DNA of 64,000 nt. It comes from Dirofilaria immitis. Lineage: Eukaryota > Nematoda > Chromadorea > Rhabditida > Onchocercidae. The stretch lies in the NCBI GenBank assembly GCA_024305405.1, contig JAKNDB010000093.1, positions 51,793-115,792 of the forward strand, in the 5' to 3' direction. The notes under the pieces are model-generated. The model was not told where the DNA came from, searched no databases, and saw only the letters and a list, made by a program, of their open reading frames with translations. This document shows, piece by piece, positions 1 through 38,941 of the stretch (its first letter is position 1; every line of letters starts with the position of its first letter). Made by a program: the position numbers and the translations under genes.

Positions 1-30
1 TATTTTCTTCAAAAATTTTCAGGAAATATA

Positions 31-3000
31 ATGGCAGATGTTATTCCGGTTAGAGTGGCTATTCGTGTTCGACCACTTAATAGTCGAGAAAAGGCGGAAA
101 ATTCTCAAGAATGTGTGCAATGTTTTGTGGAACAAAGTCAAGTGAGTATTAACTTTCTCTTACTGAACAATTAAAATATGATCGAAATATTAGAAATAAT
201 TCTTTCTCAGATTTTGAAATATATCAAACTGATTATTTAGATATCAATAAATGGCAAAATGTTCACATTTGATAGCATTTTCGATCCTACTACATCGCAA
301 GAAATGATATATGATGCATGTGCTGCTCCATTATTAGAAAAAATTTTTAGTGGTATCTATCTTTCATTTATTTATTCTATATTTTAATATGTAATATTTA
401 TTCTATATTTTAATATGTAATTTGATTTTGGAATCACATATTTGCATTGTAACTGATTTTAAGTTACTTTGAAATTAATTAATTGCAAGTTAAGGCTATA
501 ATTGTACGATCCTTGCGTATGGACAAACAGGTAGCGGAAAAACTTATACGATGGGAACCGAAGAAACAGTTAATATTTTTCATTTTTTTTCTCCTTTGTA
601 TTGATAAGATACATACAACGAGAACTTTCTGTTTCAAGAATATATATTGCCATCTTTCAAAACGAAAATTACTTCTTTCGGTAGCTACTACATTACTTCT
701 ATATGAAGCAATTTTTGATTTTATGTTGATATGAATTAAATCTGTTAAGGATATGCTAATCATAAAAAATACGATGAAATCTTCGAATAATAATTTCTGA
801 TAACCATGGAAATAATACGATGCATCAATTTGATTAAAAATAAACTTATTTTGCTTTAACTTTAAAATTATAAACTGAAATGACAGGAAAAATTGTTTTT
901 AGATGACCACATCGAGCGAAGGACATGGAATTATTTCGCGAATAGTGGATGGTATTTTTAAACAAATTAGGACTTCAGATAGTTATCAGTGACAGCATCA
1001 ATGCTTGAAATATATGAAGAAAAAGTCATCGATTTGCTTTGTGTTAATCGAGAATGCTTGCAAATTCGTGAATCGAAAGGAGTCGTTTTTGTAAGAACTA
1101 AATTTTTAGATATATTTTAAAACTTCAACATATTTTACAACAGAATTAACGTTTGGTTGTATTTTTCTACTTAATATAGCTTAATTTGAAGAAAAAATTA
1201 ATTTGTTTTTAGGTACAAGGTTTATCAGTGCATCCGGTGTCTTGTCTTGAAGATGCTTTGAAACTCCTGCAAAAAGGATGTCAGCTTCGAAGCAGAGGAG
1301 AAACAGCGATGAACGACAAGTCATCACGCTCTCATGCCATTTTTACATTATGTATTGAAGGAATGAAGTAAAAGAAAGGTTCAAACTTCTGCTTATTGTT
1401 AAAATTTAAATGTGTAATTATATAGCTTGAATAAATTGATCACTAAATTAATTAATGATTTTTAGTACGATGTTTAAAGCGAAACTTCATCTTGTGGATT
1501 TGGCGGGTTCTGAGCGCTTGAAGAAGACCCAAGCTGAGGGTGAAAGGATGCGAGAGGGTATCAAAATTAATGAAGGTTTGCTAGCCTTGGGTAATGTAAT
1601 TGCATCGCTGACCGATCAGAATGCCACTGGACGTCATATTCCGTATCGTGTCACGAAAATTACACGCCTACTACAAGGTTTAGTGTAATGTATTTGTTAC
1701 TGCTTTTAGGAATTATTCGAAATTCGTTTCCTAAATTGAATGGTGACATGTGTAATATTTCGCCAATGGTACGATTAGTCTTTATTACATATCAAACATG
1801 TACAATCAGCTTCAACTAAATTATGCTGCAAAAATTTATTAATTCTCAGATGATTCAACTTTGAATTGTTTTATTGCAATATTTCTTTTTCCTCTAAGTA
1901 GTGCTTATAGATTCGCTTGGAGGAAATAGTTACACGGTGATGATAGCATGCGTTTCACCAGCTGATACGAATGCCGACGAAACTCTATCGACGCTACGAT
2001 ACGCAGATCGAGCAAAGCATATCAAGAACAAACCTATTGTAAACATAGATCCAAATATGGCGCTGATCCAAGGTTTGAGGGATGAGTTAGCGAACGTAAA
2101 ACACGAACTGGCAATGCTTCGTGCAGGAGAGAATTTAGCGATGTTGGGAGATGATCAGATAGCGTAAGTCTTTACAATGATTATTTAGTAAGTTTACCAA
2201 AAAGAAGAAACAATTCAGGAATTATATAAACATCGATTGACTTTGAAATGTGTTATCTTGTACGATTATTTTATTTAACAGCGGAATGACGAAAGAGTGT
2301 AAAAGATGCGCTGAATTAGAGAAACAAAATCAAGAAAATCAAGAAAACTATAACCATCATAACTTGCGGTTTGCGGAGGCGATAGCGGAGAATTCAAAAT
2401 TGGTAGAACAGTTGCTGGCTTCACAACAGATCGTTGAGCAATTAAGAGATTACATGAAAGAAATCAAGTAAATCTTTATTTGTTATGATGCGATGGAAAT
2501 ATTGGACATTGCTTTTAAAAAAGTTACCTTTATACTAATTTTTTAAATTTCTAGGAAGAAAGGAGACAATAAAGAGTTTGATGAAGCGATGAAGATCTTG
2601 GACACTGCAATCAATCTGCGAGGGCCTATCGAAGAGGAAAAGGATAAAGATGTGTTTGATGTAAATTTTTTGTTAATAACTTAGTAGTATTTAAATAGTT
2701 TTTCGAGCTTTATTTCAGAAAATAAAAAAATTCTAATTCTACAGCAATTGAAAATCAAGTAAAAGAAGATTTGATGGGAAATCTATTTATCGATGGAGAA
2801 GCTCCTAGAAAAGAATTTTCCAATAGCTTTTGTTGTCCGTATAATTTAAGTTTATAGCAAGAAAAGCTTGTTGTGCCTTATGTTCTTATGCATAAATGAT
2901 TCTGTTAACCACAAAAGTATAGATTTAATAATTCGGTTCTAATGTATTTTTTTAGATTGGTGAAGATGATGGCGATGATGATACATCCGACCAAGCATTT

Positions 3001-6000
3001 GTCAATCATTTTACTGAAAAGCAAATAGCTCTCAACAAGGACATGCGAAATATTTTGGAAGAAATTAAGCAAAAGGTTTGTTACTTGATTGAAATACAAC
3101 GATGGTGATCGATACAAATTAATTTAAATTATTTTGGTAAACTTCAGGAGCTGGCATTTGAAGCAACTATCGCTTCTCAGGCAGAAATTGTTAAGATGTG
3201 TGATACCTATGCCGTTGAGATGGAACAGTTACAAGCAAAGTTGGATATTCTAGAAAAAGAAAAGCAGGAATTGTTGAGCAAGCTTAAAGGATCTAGCATC
3301 CATCATAAGTAAGTGTAGAATGTATTTAAAGCTATTATTGGTTGGATTTAAATTTCATCATAAGCAGGCAGTTTGAAGGAAAAATATTTTGAAACAACCA
3401 GTTTGTATTTATTATAAGGTTGAGCGAAGAACGACGAAAGCGACTTCAAGAACTTGAGAAAGAATTGGCAGTAAGTAAAAGACGAATGGGAGAAATACAA
3501 AGACTGGAAAAAGAAAATATTCGTTTGCAAGAGCAGTCCAAGAAGTTGAGTACGGAACTTAGCGTATGTTTTATTCCTTCCAGAATTTTTTTCATAAATT
3601 CAAAGTTTTTGTAAAAGTTGGTTTATGAAATTCGCTGACATCTTGACAGATCTAGAATACTGATATCATTCTGCAATTTTTCATAGTATCACTGTTGAAT
3701 ATATAGCTTGCTTGATTCAATCTATGGTTTATATTAAAAATTTTGCGACTATATTTTTGAAAATTAACATTAAAAATAATATTAAGGAAGCATATCTTTA
3801 AATGAGAAATAAAGAAAAACTGAAAAGCGGAAGGGCCAAAAGCAAGTAAAAACATGAGGAAAAATGATTATCATCACCACAACACTGCACTACTTTCATA
3901 TTTTAAAAGAATACTTTTAAGCATTTATTTACAGGAACTGAAGAAATTAAGAGTAAAAATGTCTAAGCAAATGAAGGAAGAGGAAGTGAAGTTTCGGAAA
4001 TGGAAGGCAATGGCTGATCGGAAAATAATGCAGTTCAAAAATCAAGTTTGTTCCAATTTTGTTTATTCAAAGTCAATTTTTGAAAAATGTGATGTTTTTA
4101 TCTAAAAAACTATATAGATGAAGCCAATTCATATTAGAACCAGTATATATCTTTGATAAATCTCGACTAATTCAATTTAACTCTGTCTTTAACTCACTTT
4201 ATTAAGGTACGCAAAGAGAAGTAGAAATAGCTCGAGAACAACATACGAAAAATCTACAATTAGCTGTATATCGCCGTAAATACGAAGAAGCAAATGCTTG
4301 CAATCGACGTCTGCAGATGCAACTTGCTAAAAGCACTACCCGAACTAAAACATGTTGTGACGGGCAATTTATTGTAGGTAGTTTTGAAAATTTAAAAATT
4401 TTTTTACTTTTAAATGTTGAATTATAAAAAGTATCAGTTTAAGAAAAAATGACTAAAATCAACTTTGAACTTGTTTCAAATAGACCTGTAGAAGCTTAAA
4501 TTCTAAATTTTATTCAAATTTAAGTCATATTCTGAGTCATTTAAACTTGCTTATTGCAAAATCTTAACTGTTATAGTCAGCTTTGAATGATGAATTAGCT
4601 GTAGCTTATTCCGCTGCTGAGGCCGAAATTCATTGTCAAGTCTTAATTGAACAGCGAAAAATTCTCTCCGCTCAGCAACAAAAATTACAGAAAATGTTAG
4701 AGAAGCTATTGAAGGAACCACCGGCCAAGGTTTGTTATTAGTTTCGACAATACTTTTCACTTTTTAATGTTCAATCTTTTCTAACTTTGATGTCTGTTTA
4801 GAATTGGAGAAAATGTGAAAAAGTAAAAAGATATTGAAACTCTTTTTGTTATATTATCATCCATTATTTTAGAAAAGTTATTATATTTCAGCGTCGTGCT
4901 GGATTCGACCATGTAGATATTGAAGGTGAAGATGAAAAGGAAATAATTAAAGAGCAACTGAAGAATTTGGATAAAGAAATTCAGTTGCGAGGCAGTGAAC
5001 TCGGTGATATTCAAAGAAATGCACAAAAGCTTATTCGGACGAACAGCGGGAGCAATTATGGAATGCTTTACGAAATCTTACGGATGCAAAGGCAGGACTA
5101 GGTCGTTTATTCGATGCGGTAATTAAATTTTGGATTAAATTTTAGCCAATTTTGGAACTTAGTCAGCATGAAAATTTTTGATTTGAAAAAATTCCAAAAG
5201 TAATTTTTTTACAGACCATAAACGAAAGGCGTTCTTGTTTGGAAAAAGATTTGGTAGTAGAAGAACTAAGACGAAGCGTGGATGAAATGAAAAATTGTTA
5301 TGAAAAAAGTTGCATTCTGTGCGGACGGAGTTGAAAAGTGCTAAAACTGAAGTGGGAAATTTACGAAGAATCTTAGCAGAAGCTGAACTGTGCTATGCTC
5401 AGCAAGTAGATTTTCATTCACTTTTTTATTTGAGATAGGGAAAAATATCCAGGAATTTTCTCTGAAAAACTATAAAAGGACTTTATTTGAATAAAATATG
5501 GTAAAATTTTATTTGAAAAAATAAATAAATAAAGATTTATTTGAAGGAACGTGATATGATAAATATTTGGAACGAAATGGTCGAAGGTCATTTTGATTTG
5601 CCCGATAAGGTTGTGAAAAATTTGAATTTAGTAAAGGAAGCTGCTAACAATTTTACCAATCTCCAACAAGCATTTGACCAACAGCGACATGAGTTAGAGG
5701 TTTGTGTTACCTGAAATTTTTCCCTAAAAGTGCATGATAATCCGCATGATGATCCTTACAATGTAATAAATTTCGGAAATCCTTGAAGATAATTTTATTA
5801 TTCGAAATATTAGAAATCACGCGCACGATTGTATCATGGTCGATTACGTCGCAGGACTGGTCTAACGGATGGTGTCATGCCCGGCCGTTCTTTATCAGAG
5901 AGTGTAAGCTTTGTTATTATTTTAAAGTCGTCATGCAAAAATTAGAATTTAATTTTGCCAAGATTTAATTCCAAATTAAGATAAATTTCGGATCATATGG

Positions 6001-7059
6001 TGTCACGACTTAGTTCTGAAATAAATGAGATATGATTAATGCATGATTTTTGGTATAATTACTCGACTAATAATTGAAATATATCACAGTTAGTTATATA
6101 TAACAAATATGTTTTTTAAAAGGAATATTTATAGATTATGGAAGAAAGAGGAGATGAAGGAGATTTGTCAAGTAGCTATCGAATAAGAGAAAATCGAAAA
6201 CCAGTAGAACGGCTTGGAGTTGTAAGTATCAGTTTTTATTGCATTTTTGCCAAACAGCTTGCTGAAGAATAGCATATAAAATCCTTTTAATTTTTCTTTT
6301 GAAGATCACGGATCTGGATTCAGTTCTCTCAGATGAAAAAGAAGAGAATACATCCACTGCGGACAGTGATTTTTCGTATTGTCCTACTCCACAGAAGATA
6401 ACTCGTAAACGCCAATCAAGGTTACTTTCTTCGATAAATGGATTAATGTATTTTATACTGTTAAAAGTTTAAGTCTAATTAAATAATTCATTTGTTTATA
6501 ATGTTTTAAAATTGTATTGAAATTTCGTTATATATACTTATTAGAATTTTTAAAAACGAAGAAGGAGGCCTCCGGAATGACCGCATAAAACTGAGCTTTT
6601 ATTTGCCAAGCTTAATTGACTTCCTGATAGATCAGCATTACCACCAAAAATTCTAATAATTCTAATGAATAAATACATCAGATTAGATTTTAATCGCTAA
6701 AGAGGATTTCCTTTACTGAGAATCGAAATTTTCAGTGTACCTAATGCAGCTGGACGCCGTGATACTTTCGTTTTGAGTGAGGCTCCCTGAAGGAGATTGA
6801 TGCACAACAAGAACAGAAAAATGAGCCTGTTGCAGGTTCCAGCAAGGTGAATTTTTAAAGTTTATTATACTTTCTTAAATTTTTTTGAGTAGATCAAAAG
6901 ATCAATATTACGGCATTTTCTAATTCACATATCTTCGTCATAAAAAAATCTCTTCTTTAGGAATCTGACTTCAATCCGAACACAACCTATACAGTTGAAC
7001 AATGCTCAGAATTAGATCATCGGTCGATTATAACGCGTGATCTTTTTAAGAAACATTGA
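31..7059 (+). CDS. klp-19: KIF4/KLP-19-type chromokinesin (plus-end kinesin motor)
   Basis: N-terminal kinesin motor with a long coiled-coil tail. Family role: ATP-driven movement on spindle microtubules and chromosome alignment. The start ATG at 31 follows a TTTTCAG acceptor ending at 22. I trace about 23 exons: 31-141, 241-352, 495-568, 903-1090, 1213-1367, 1466-1677, 1911-2163, 2282-2467, 2555-2660, 2956-3075, 3148-3308, 3419-3563, 3935-4045, 4207-4373, 4577-4729, 4892-5118, 5215-5405, 5547-5700, 5814-5903, 6135-6221, 6305-6420, 6736-6846, 6961-7059. The P-loop GQTGSGKT is at 521-544, switch [10 protein letters not shown] in the fifth exon and switch [10 protein letters not shown] in the sixth. 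The neck reads [13 protein letters not shown]. The tail block [12 protein letters not shown] (about 3420) is specific to KIF4 over other kinesins. The length of about 1,100 codons suits KLP-19. No cysteine-rich C-terminal cluster of vertebrate KIF4 is seen. The frame slips one base near 988, 4214, 5037, 5305 and 6786, each at or near a short run, so the gene is probably intact with consensus errors. Confidence 0.93.
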
Positions 7060-8702
7060 ATTTTAGGAAATTGAAATTTCGTATTCATTGACTAATGCAC
7101 ATCAAGTTAATGAAGTCTTTTCTCACATAACATTCACAAAAATAAAAAAGAAAAAGAAAAACAGATCTAATACAAGCTGTCTCTTTGTATCATTATATGT
7201 ATAGAAATATCGAATGATCTTGTTCTCTTCAGTTTAAATTACTTTTTTTAAAAACCATATCCAGTGATGGTGTATCATAACGGATCTCTCTTAGCTAATT
7301 CATTAATCTCACTGTCGGTGGTCAAAATTATTATTTTAGTTATTTGTATTATCACTTTGTCTGGGAATGCTGATTAATTGTTTAAAACTGAACAGTATTT
7401 TCTGTAATGAGAACTTGATAATAGTTCAATGTATAGATGAATATTTTGCAAACATAATTATGAACTATTATAAAGTTGAATTTTATTAATTTGATTAATT
7501 TACTGGAAGCCAGTTATCTAAATTTAGTTCGAATTTTGATTCGAAATTTCTCATTTTATTCTCAAATTTAAAGAGTATACCTTTTTTTTTTGATATTAAA
7601 TTGAAGTTTTTGTCTTGCATTGGAAGTTCTGATTTCTAAGAGATCGATTTCGAATTGATTTCAAATGAGTATTACTGTACTTAATAATCTTTCTTTTTCG
7701 TTCTGGGTTGAATCGTAATATTGAGAAAGTGTAAAGCAATAATACATATGCGAAATATAACGCAATCTTTATATATTAAAATGTGAATTAATTAATTTCA
7801 TGTTATTTATTTCAAAATGATTGTTCTAAGTTACCGTTGATAAATAAGCAAAAAGTCCATCGGAAATATGTTCGTTCTTGTTTGTTTCACCAGTGATTTC
7901 TCGAAAAGCTTATTTTTAATGTTATGTTTCTGATCGATGTTAAAATCGTCACTAATGATAAATAACAGTCAATTGATTAAAATTAGTATTTATCTTTTAA
8001 AGTTAAGTTTTCGTAATATTCTTTTTTTGCCTGAAGCAAATATTATTATTTGAGCAAATTCTTGCAGAATGTAAAATTCCAATATAGAGCTTTTGAATGG
8101 AATATTTTGGAATCTGAATTACAAATATGTAAAAATTATTCAGTTGAATTTCATAAGATTCGATGCAAGTACTTCATAGATCAGTTTGTTTTTCATGATT
8201 TTTCAATGTATGATTTTGGACTGCAACTTTCTTTTTCCTACGTGGTACAACTTTATCAATTTTCATATATCATTTGTTTGAATTCATCAGTTTGCTAATC
8301 TAACAAATAAAAGTATCAAGTCTCTATGACATTTTTGGCGATATGGAGAAAATTGCTGTTGTTCGTTTTACGAGATGATCCATGATATTGTCAGTAAAAT
8401 CGCTTTGATAAGATAAGGGATATTTCAAATAAGGCAATGAAATGCGTAGAATAGCTAATAGTATAATTAAAGTCTGCCTTCTGCTAAATGTTGTAGCCTA
8501 AATTTGTATGTTGTGTGGTTAAACGTTGTTCACGTATCGGCATATGACATTTCTTCATCGTCTAAGTTTCGCTACATATATAATTCTTCCATTTTGCATT
8601 GTGTCCTTCAGATTTCCTCTCGAAGGATATGGTAAACTTCTGGCAACATAGAATTATATTGCAATATGAATTTTTTTATTTTTCAGGGTTTTGAATAATC
8701 AA
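7060..8702. other. Intergenic spacer between klp-19 and polq-1
   Basis: AATAAA at 7141-7146 lies about 80 bases past the klp-19 stop and is a likely polyadenylation signal. The rest is AT-rich with no conserved coding signal. A TTG-started open frame at 8050-8298 has no recognisable motif and no splice context. The last bases (about 8676-8686) form a TTTTTCAG acceptor just before the polq-1 start, suggesting either a trans-splice site or a 5' untranslated intron. Confidence 0.6.
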
Positions 8703-33852
<25,150 letters not shown>

Positions 33853-34380
33853 AGTGTCGTAATTAATTGCGAGCTGTTAGCAATGGATTATTTCAAAAAT
33901 TCTTCGTTCTAATATTAAAAAAAAAAAAGAAATCAGTTTTCCATTTCTTCCCGTTATTGAAACCATTCCATCAAAAATTCTAGTTATTCGAATCTAATTT
34001 TATTGATTGATATTTATATTAAAGTTCTATTCCTTTCAAAAAAGCGAAAAATGAAATAATTCCGAAATTTTGCTATTTCGAATCCTTTATAGTACGTTAA
34101 AAAAAATACTGTTTGTATGAAATAATATCTTCCAACTATGAATTATATAGTTATCATAAGTAAGTGATGTATAAGTCTTTCTGATAAAAGATTGATAATA
34201 TTTATTTTATAAGAAAAATTTTTCCTTTTGAAAGGAAATCCGAATAAAAATTTGATCAAACTCTTAAATATTTACTACTCTTTTTATATTATTTAATCTT
34301 TGTTCTGATTTTATCAGCTTATTTTTATCGATTCGTCAATGAAATTAATTTATACTTCTCAATTAATTTATACCTCAGTT

Positions 34381-34735
34381 TATTCAATAATCAGTCGTAT
34401 ATAGTTTCTATCTAACTGATTATCAAATGATATATAGCTTATATTTAAACGATTATCACTTATATTTAACTTGTTTACTCATCTGATTATCACTTATATT
34501 TGGTTTGCACTTATCTGATTGTCAAGAATATTTATTCATTTGTGGTCACTTGATTGTGAATATATAATCTGTACCTAACAAATTATCACTAATATTTGGG
34601 ATTGCACTCATCACATATATAGTTTGTGCTTAATGGATTATCATTAATATTTAGGCAGTATTTATTCCGATTGTCAATGATATTCAGCTTGTGATTATCT
34701 GATTGTCAATTGTATCAGTTGTCAATGTAAAAAAA
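34381..34735. repeat. Degenerate tandem repeat, CTGATTATCACTTATATTT family
   Basis: About six to eight diverged copies of a unit of roughly 50-60 bases built around CTGATTATCACTTATATTTG, followed by a variable stretch with TTTGCACTTATC-like sequence. The copies are not flush, so this is an old satellite-like array. Confidence 0.6.
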
Positions 34736-35548
34736 ATAAGAAAAAACTCTTTTCATCTATTGTGCAATGAAATTATAATTTTACTTATTTTTTGTTAAAA
34801 ATTCTCGAAGTGCTACATATCATTTGATTGCTATATTTTCATTTAATGCTATAAAACATCTGTAAAATTTTGCAATTTTTTTATTAATACATCAATGATT
34901 CGATAACTAAGCAAAACTTTTAGACTGAAAAAAAAATTAATGAATGCATTAAATGATATAAATATATGAATTAGAAAATGATACTCAAAAAACTTGTAAT
35001 TTTAAATCATTCCTTTTATGATATGATATATATAAAGAAGAATATTATTATATAAACTATTTTTATTTGAATAAATGATAATTTATTTATTCAAGGAGAA
35101 ATTTATTATAAATGATATAGCAAACAAATTATTGAAAAAGAATGAATAAAATATTTAAAATAATATTAGAAAAGAATTTTAGAGCAATGATAATTGATGA
35201 AATGAAAGGATTTTTGATGATAGTAACAATGATAGATGGGAAAATGAAGGGTAAAAAAGAGACATGATTAATGATAATAATGATAAAATCAACTGTAATT
35301 TAAGATAAGAAACTATAAATAGAGATTACTAACTATTTTAAAGTCTATGATAAAACTGAAAAAAAAGCAATAAAGTAGATGCATGCATTAGCTACAATAA
35401 AATCATTAGCCAATTATCATTATTATCATTATCAGTGATTATGCAACAATCGGATTTAAATCGATACTGCGCTTCAAATTAATATCAGTTGATTAAAATA
35501 TTTTTTTCTTGTTTAATTATGTTAGGATTTCTAGCAAAAGACAAAGAA

Positions 35549-35735
35549 TAATCAATCATATAAGTGCTCATTAGGAATAATAAAAACAAAAAAGATAAAT
35601 AATCCTAAGAGATAATGGGAAAAAGAAAAGAAAATAAATAAAATAATCAATCATATAAGTATTAATTAGGAATAATAGAAAAAAGAGAAGAAAGTTAAAT
35701 AATCTTAAGAGATAATGGAAAAAAAGAACAAATTT
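35549..35735. repeat. Direct repeat, two copies of about 95 bases
   Basis: AATCAATCATATAAGT followed by a purine-rich stretch and CTAAGAGATAATGG occurs at about 35549 and again at 35645. The two copies are close to identical apart from A-run lengths, which indicates a recent local duplication. Confidence 0.75.
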
Positions 35736-36339
35736 TGAGATAATATGAAATATGATGATATTCATCAAATTTGAATATTACAATAAAATTATTACAAATA
35801 CAAATAATATTTCATTGAATATTATCATAATTTGAAATTTGAAAAGGAATATATTGGAAATGATAAATTAGATAATATGAAATAATTATTTTATAAACGA
35901 ATAAGAATTATAATGTAAATTGTAATAAAGCAATTTAACAACAGAATAATTTATAGCATAAATAAATCACAAAGATAAATAATATTGCTAATCATATTAG
36001 CACGTTTAATATATTATTTATCAAGGTTGCTAACTATTAATTGATGTTTGGTTGTTTCTTATCAATAATTCTTTATTTTGAAAAATCTAAAAGTAATTAT
36101 TTATCATCATTTTTCTTTTCTAGAATATTACGAGTCAAATCTTGATAATTTAGCCACAATTTGAATTGTATCACAAGATTACAACTTTTCTATACTAAAA
36201 TATAATTAAGCATGTTCTGAAAAAAAACAAGTAATTCAAATCAAAACTCAAGAAAGAAGAAAAGCAGACATCAACGACAATATCCTACACAAATTCTCTA
36301 ATCATTTATTGATTAATAGCTATAACATGGGATGTATCT

Positions 36340-36353
36340 ATTTAACGGGCCGT
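36340..36353 (+). promoter_or_regulatory. ATTTAACGGGCCGT motif upstream of bud-31
   Basis: ATTTAACGGGCCGT lies about 460 bases before the bud-31 ATG. A one-base variant, ATTTAACGGACCGT, lies at 40510-40523 before rpl-21. The ACGGRCCGT core is near-palindromic and unusually GC-rich here. A role as an upstream promoter element of housekeeping genes is inference. Confidence 0.35.
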
Positions 36354-36816
36354 TTTAGTTCTACTAAAATTTGGTCACTTTCGAAGGGTTTGTTATAAGA
36401 TTTGGATAAATTTGGTAATTTTTTTTTGGTTATGGTTGATTTAGATTTGTATTGTAGTATTTCAGATTCTTCTGGGATAATGATTCTTCGAGGCATTCGA
36501 ATAATCGAGTGATATTTGAGTGATAATTTGAGTTATTCAAACAAATCTAGCATTGGTTAATACTCATATAAGACTAAGCATTTCGAAAATATCATTTATG
36601 AAATGATTATTCAGCATTTTATTAGTTGCTCATATTTTCATTTCATCTAAATATCAATATGTGGCAAATGAAAAGAAAATAATTTGTATTAAACATATAT
36701 GTTAAATTGAAACGATTGATTCTTAATCGGAAGTATTCATTATGATATTATGATTTGTTATTTCATGAAATTGCTATTATTACAACGTTTTCAAATTTTA
36801 AGCTGGAGAAGTGATA

Positions 36817-38034
36817 ATGTCTGTTGCGAATCGTTTACGTCGAATGCATAAACAACCACCAGAAGGATGGGATTTAATCGAGCCAACATTAGATGAATTC
36901 GAAGCGAAAATGCGAGAAGCCGAAACAGATCCTCATGAAGGGAAACGTAAAACAGAAACCCTATGGCCTATCTTTAAAGTTAGCATTTCGTATTTTTGAA
37001 AGAAGGAAAGCGAATGAAAAATGAGAGGAGAAAGAGGAAGAAGTATACTATTGATATATTTTCAATAGTGACTAAATGATATATGTGATGATGTTCATTA
37101 CCTATGTGACATTTATTTATGACTAAAATGGCATTTTTAAGGCAAATTTTTGAATATCTTTTAATATTTCTTCAGATACATCATCAACGGTCAAGATATA
37201 TTTATGATTTATACTACAAACGCCAAGTAATCAGCAGAGAGTTATATCAGTTTTGTTTGGATACCAAATTAGCGGATGAGAAATTGATAGCAAAATGGAA
37301 GAAACAAGGATATGAGAATTTATGTTGTTTACGATGTATCCAAACGAGAGATACTAATTTTGGCACCAACTGTATATGTCGTGTACCGAAAAGTAAATTG
37401 GATGTGGTTAGTGAACCATTTTTAAATAAAGGAAACTGGTTTCTTCCTCCTTTTGCACATTTCTTTAAAAACAGAAAAGGAAAACCACATAAACTAGTCT
37501 GGTTGAAGATCGAATTATATATTGATTGAAATACATTTAAATAAATACAAGAACATTTATGCAATGAACTTCGAATGATTTCATTTTATATGATAAGCTA
37601 GAAATAGGAAAAAATAATTACTTTTCAAGTGTTTGAAATTGCATTTGAATTCTTATTATATTATTGTTATCCCTACTATGATTTTTATAATATTTCGTGG
37701 AATCATAAAACTAAATAATATTCTATTTACATTCATTTTGGTTACGAATTTTGGTAAAATTTGTGATCATAACTGCATGTATTTCAATAATCGATTGCTT
37801 TTTTATTATTGATTTACATGCAGTTGTTACATGAATATTTTATTTTTGTGCGATGGACAGATTTCATTGCTAAATGTTAGAAAAAAGAATGCTAAGGCAA
37901 AATACAAATATAATATCATAAATACGAGACTGAAATTTAATAGATGAATATTACGCGCGAAATATATTAAATTATATTTTCAGGGCCGTGTGGTAGAATG
38001 TGTGCACTGTGGATGTCGAGGATGTTCGGGATAA
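36817..38034 (+). CDS. bud-31: BUD31 homologue (G10 splicing factor)
   Basis: Spliceosome-associated, zinc-binding G10 protein. Exons: 36817-36978, 37176-37406, 37984-38034; about 147 codons, matching the usual 144. The N-terminal block reads [20 protein letters not shown]. The middle has [16 protein letters not shown]. The signature [16 protein letters not shown] is followed by [16 protein letters not shown], and the end is [11 protein letters not shown], so all zinc-ligand cysteines are present. The first 11 or so residues ([12 protein letters not shown]) replace the basic human N terminus. All three exons join in phase, and this is one of the few genes here with no frame slip. With prp-3 it is the second spliceosome gene in the window. 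Confidence 0.97.
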
Positions 38035-38941
38035 TCGCGAAGTCTGAAACCTAATTTTTTCCAATTTAATGGTTGGTTCTGTATGAAATATTTTAAGAAA
38101 AGAAAACTTTTCTATCCGTAATTATTCATGTGTACGGGTAAAACTGCTTACAATTAGTTATGAAAGAAGAAATTTTATTATGCAATTTCAAAACAGTTGA
38201 ATATAATAAAAATTAATTTGGACAGACTGCAGTATCTTCCTTAAGGTATTTTACAAAAACTTTATTTAAATGGTGATAATTTTTTCATAATTTATAAATC
38301 TATGATAGTTTCCTACTGACTCTGTGTGAAATTATATCTTTTTGAGGATGAATGGGAAGATAGCATGATAATGTTCAGGAAAAATAACGTTTTTTTTTTT
38401 CAAATTTTCATTTTCCTGAATTTCATAACAAAAAGTGAGATAAGAAATAAGCGAATGGGAAGGATAGGAGAACGAAGAGCGTGAAACCCCAACTATAAAT
38501 CCACTATATAAAGTACAGTTGTTTGTTTTTAAAATAATTCTGTTCCAAGAAATTTGAAAATTCATTGTTTTTTGTTGAGAAAACCATATGTAACTGGAGT
38601 TTTTTTTCAAGGAAACTAGATGGTCCATTGTAATATTAGCAATAATGCAACATCTCCATATAACTGTTGTTTGAATTAAGCCAACTTTTTTTCATTTGAT
38701 TTCCCCTCAGTCACAAAATTAATCTCTCAGTTTTTCTTGAAAGGAAAAGTTTCAGTTAACTATATGATTATGGCTATTTGTTTCAAGATGAAATCTTATT
38801 GTCATGTGATATGTACTTGCTAAAAATTTTTTATCGAATATATGTTTATATAAAACACATGCAAAACATAAGATATATTATAAACAGATACTACGTTTAG
38901 GTCTATAAAAATTCATCAGTATTTGATAAGAAGATGAAAGT
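38035..38941. other. Intergenic, converging 3' ends of bud-31 (+) and UQCR10 (-)
   Basis: AT-rich sequence with no supported exon. A 98-codon open frame on the minus strand (38332-38628) has no motif, no plausible splice partners and a composition like its surroundings. Confidence 0.5.

Larger units (their letters stand above)
33853..36816. other. AT-rich intergenic spacer polq-1 to bud-31
   Basis: No coding exon is supported. It holds a degenerate roughly 55-base repeat (34381-34735), a 95-base tandem duplication (35549-35735) and, near its end, a GC-richer motif at 36340-36353 that is shared with the rpl-21 upstream region. A TTTTAAG acceptor at about 36802 precedes the bud-31 ATG. Confidence 0.6.

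Noticed and set aside
31..7059. Idea that the kinesin is a pseudogene
   Set aside because: The frame breaks are single bases at or near short runs while all motor motifs and splice sites are intact, and the same breaks appear in essential genes such as rpl-21.
8050..8298. 82-codon open frame upstream of polq-1
   Set aside because: It starts at TTG, has no motif and no splice context, and its aromatic-rich composition mirrors local AT richness.
38332..38628. 98-codon minus-strand frame after bud-31
   Set aside because: No homology, low coding character and no neighbouring exons; probably chance.
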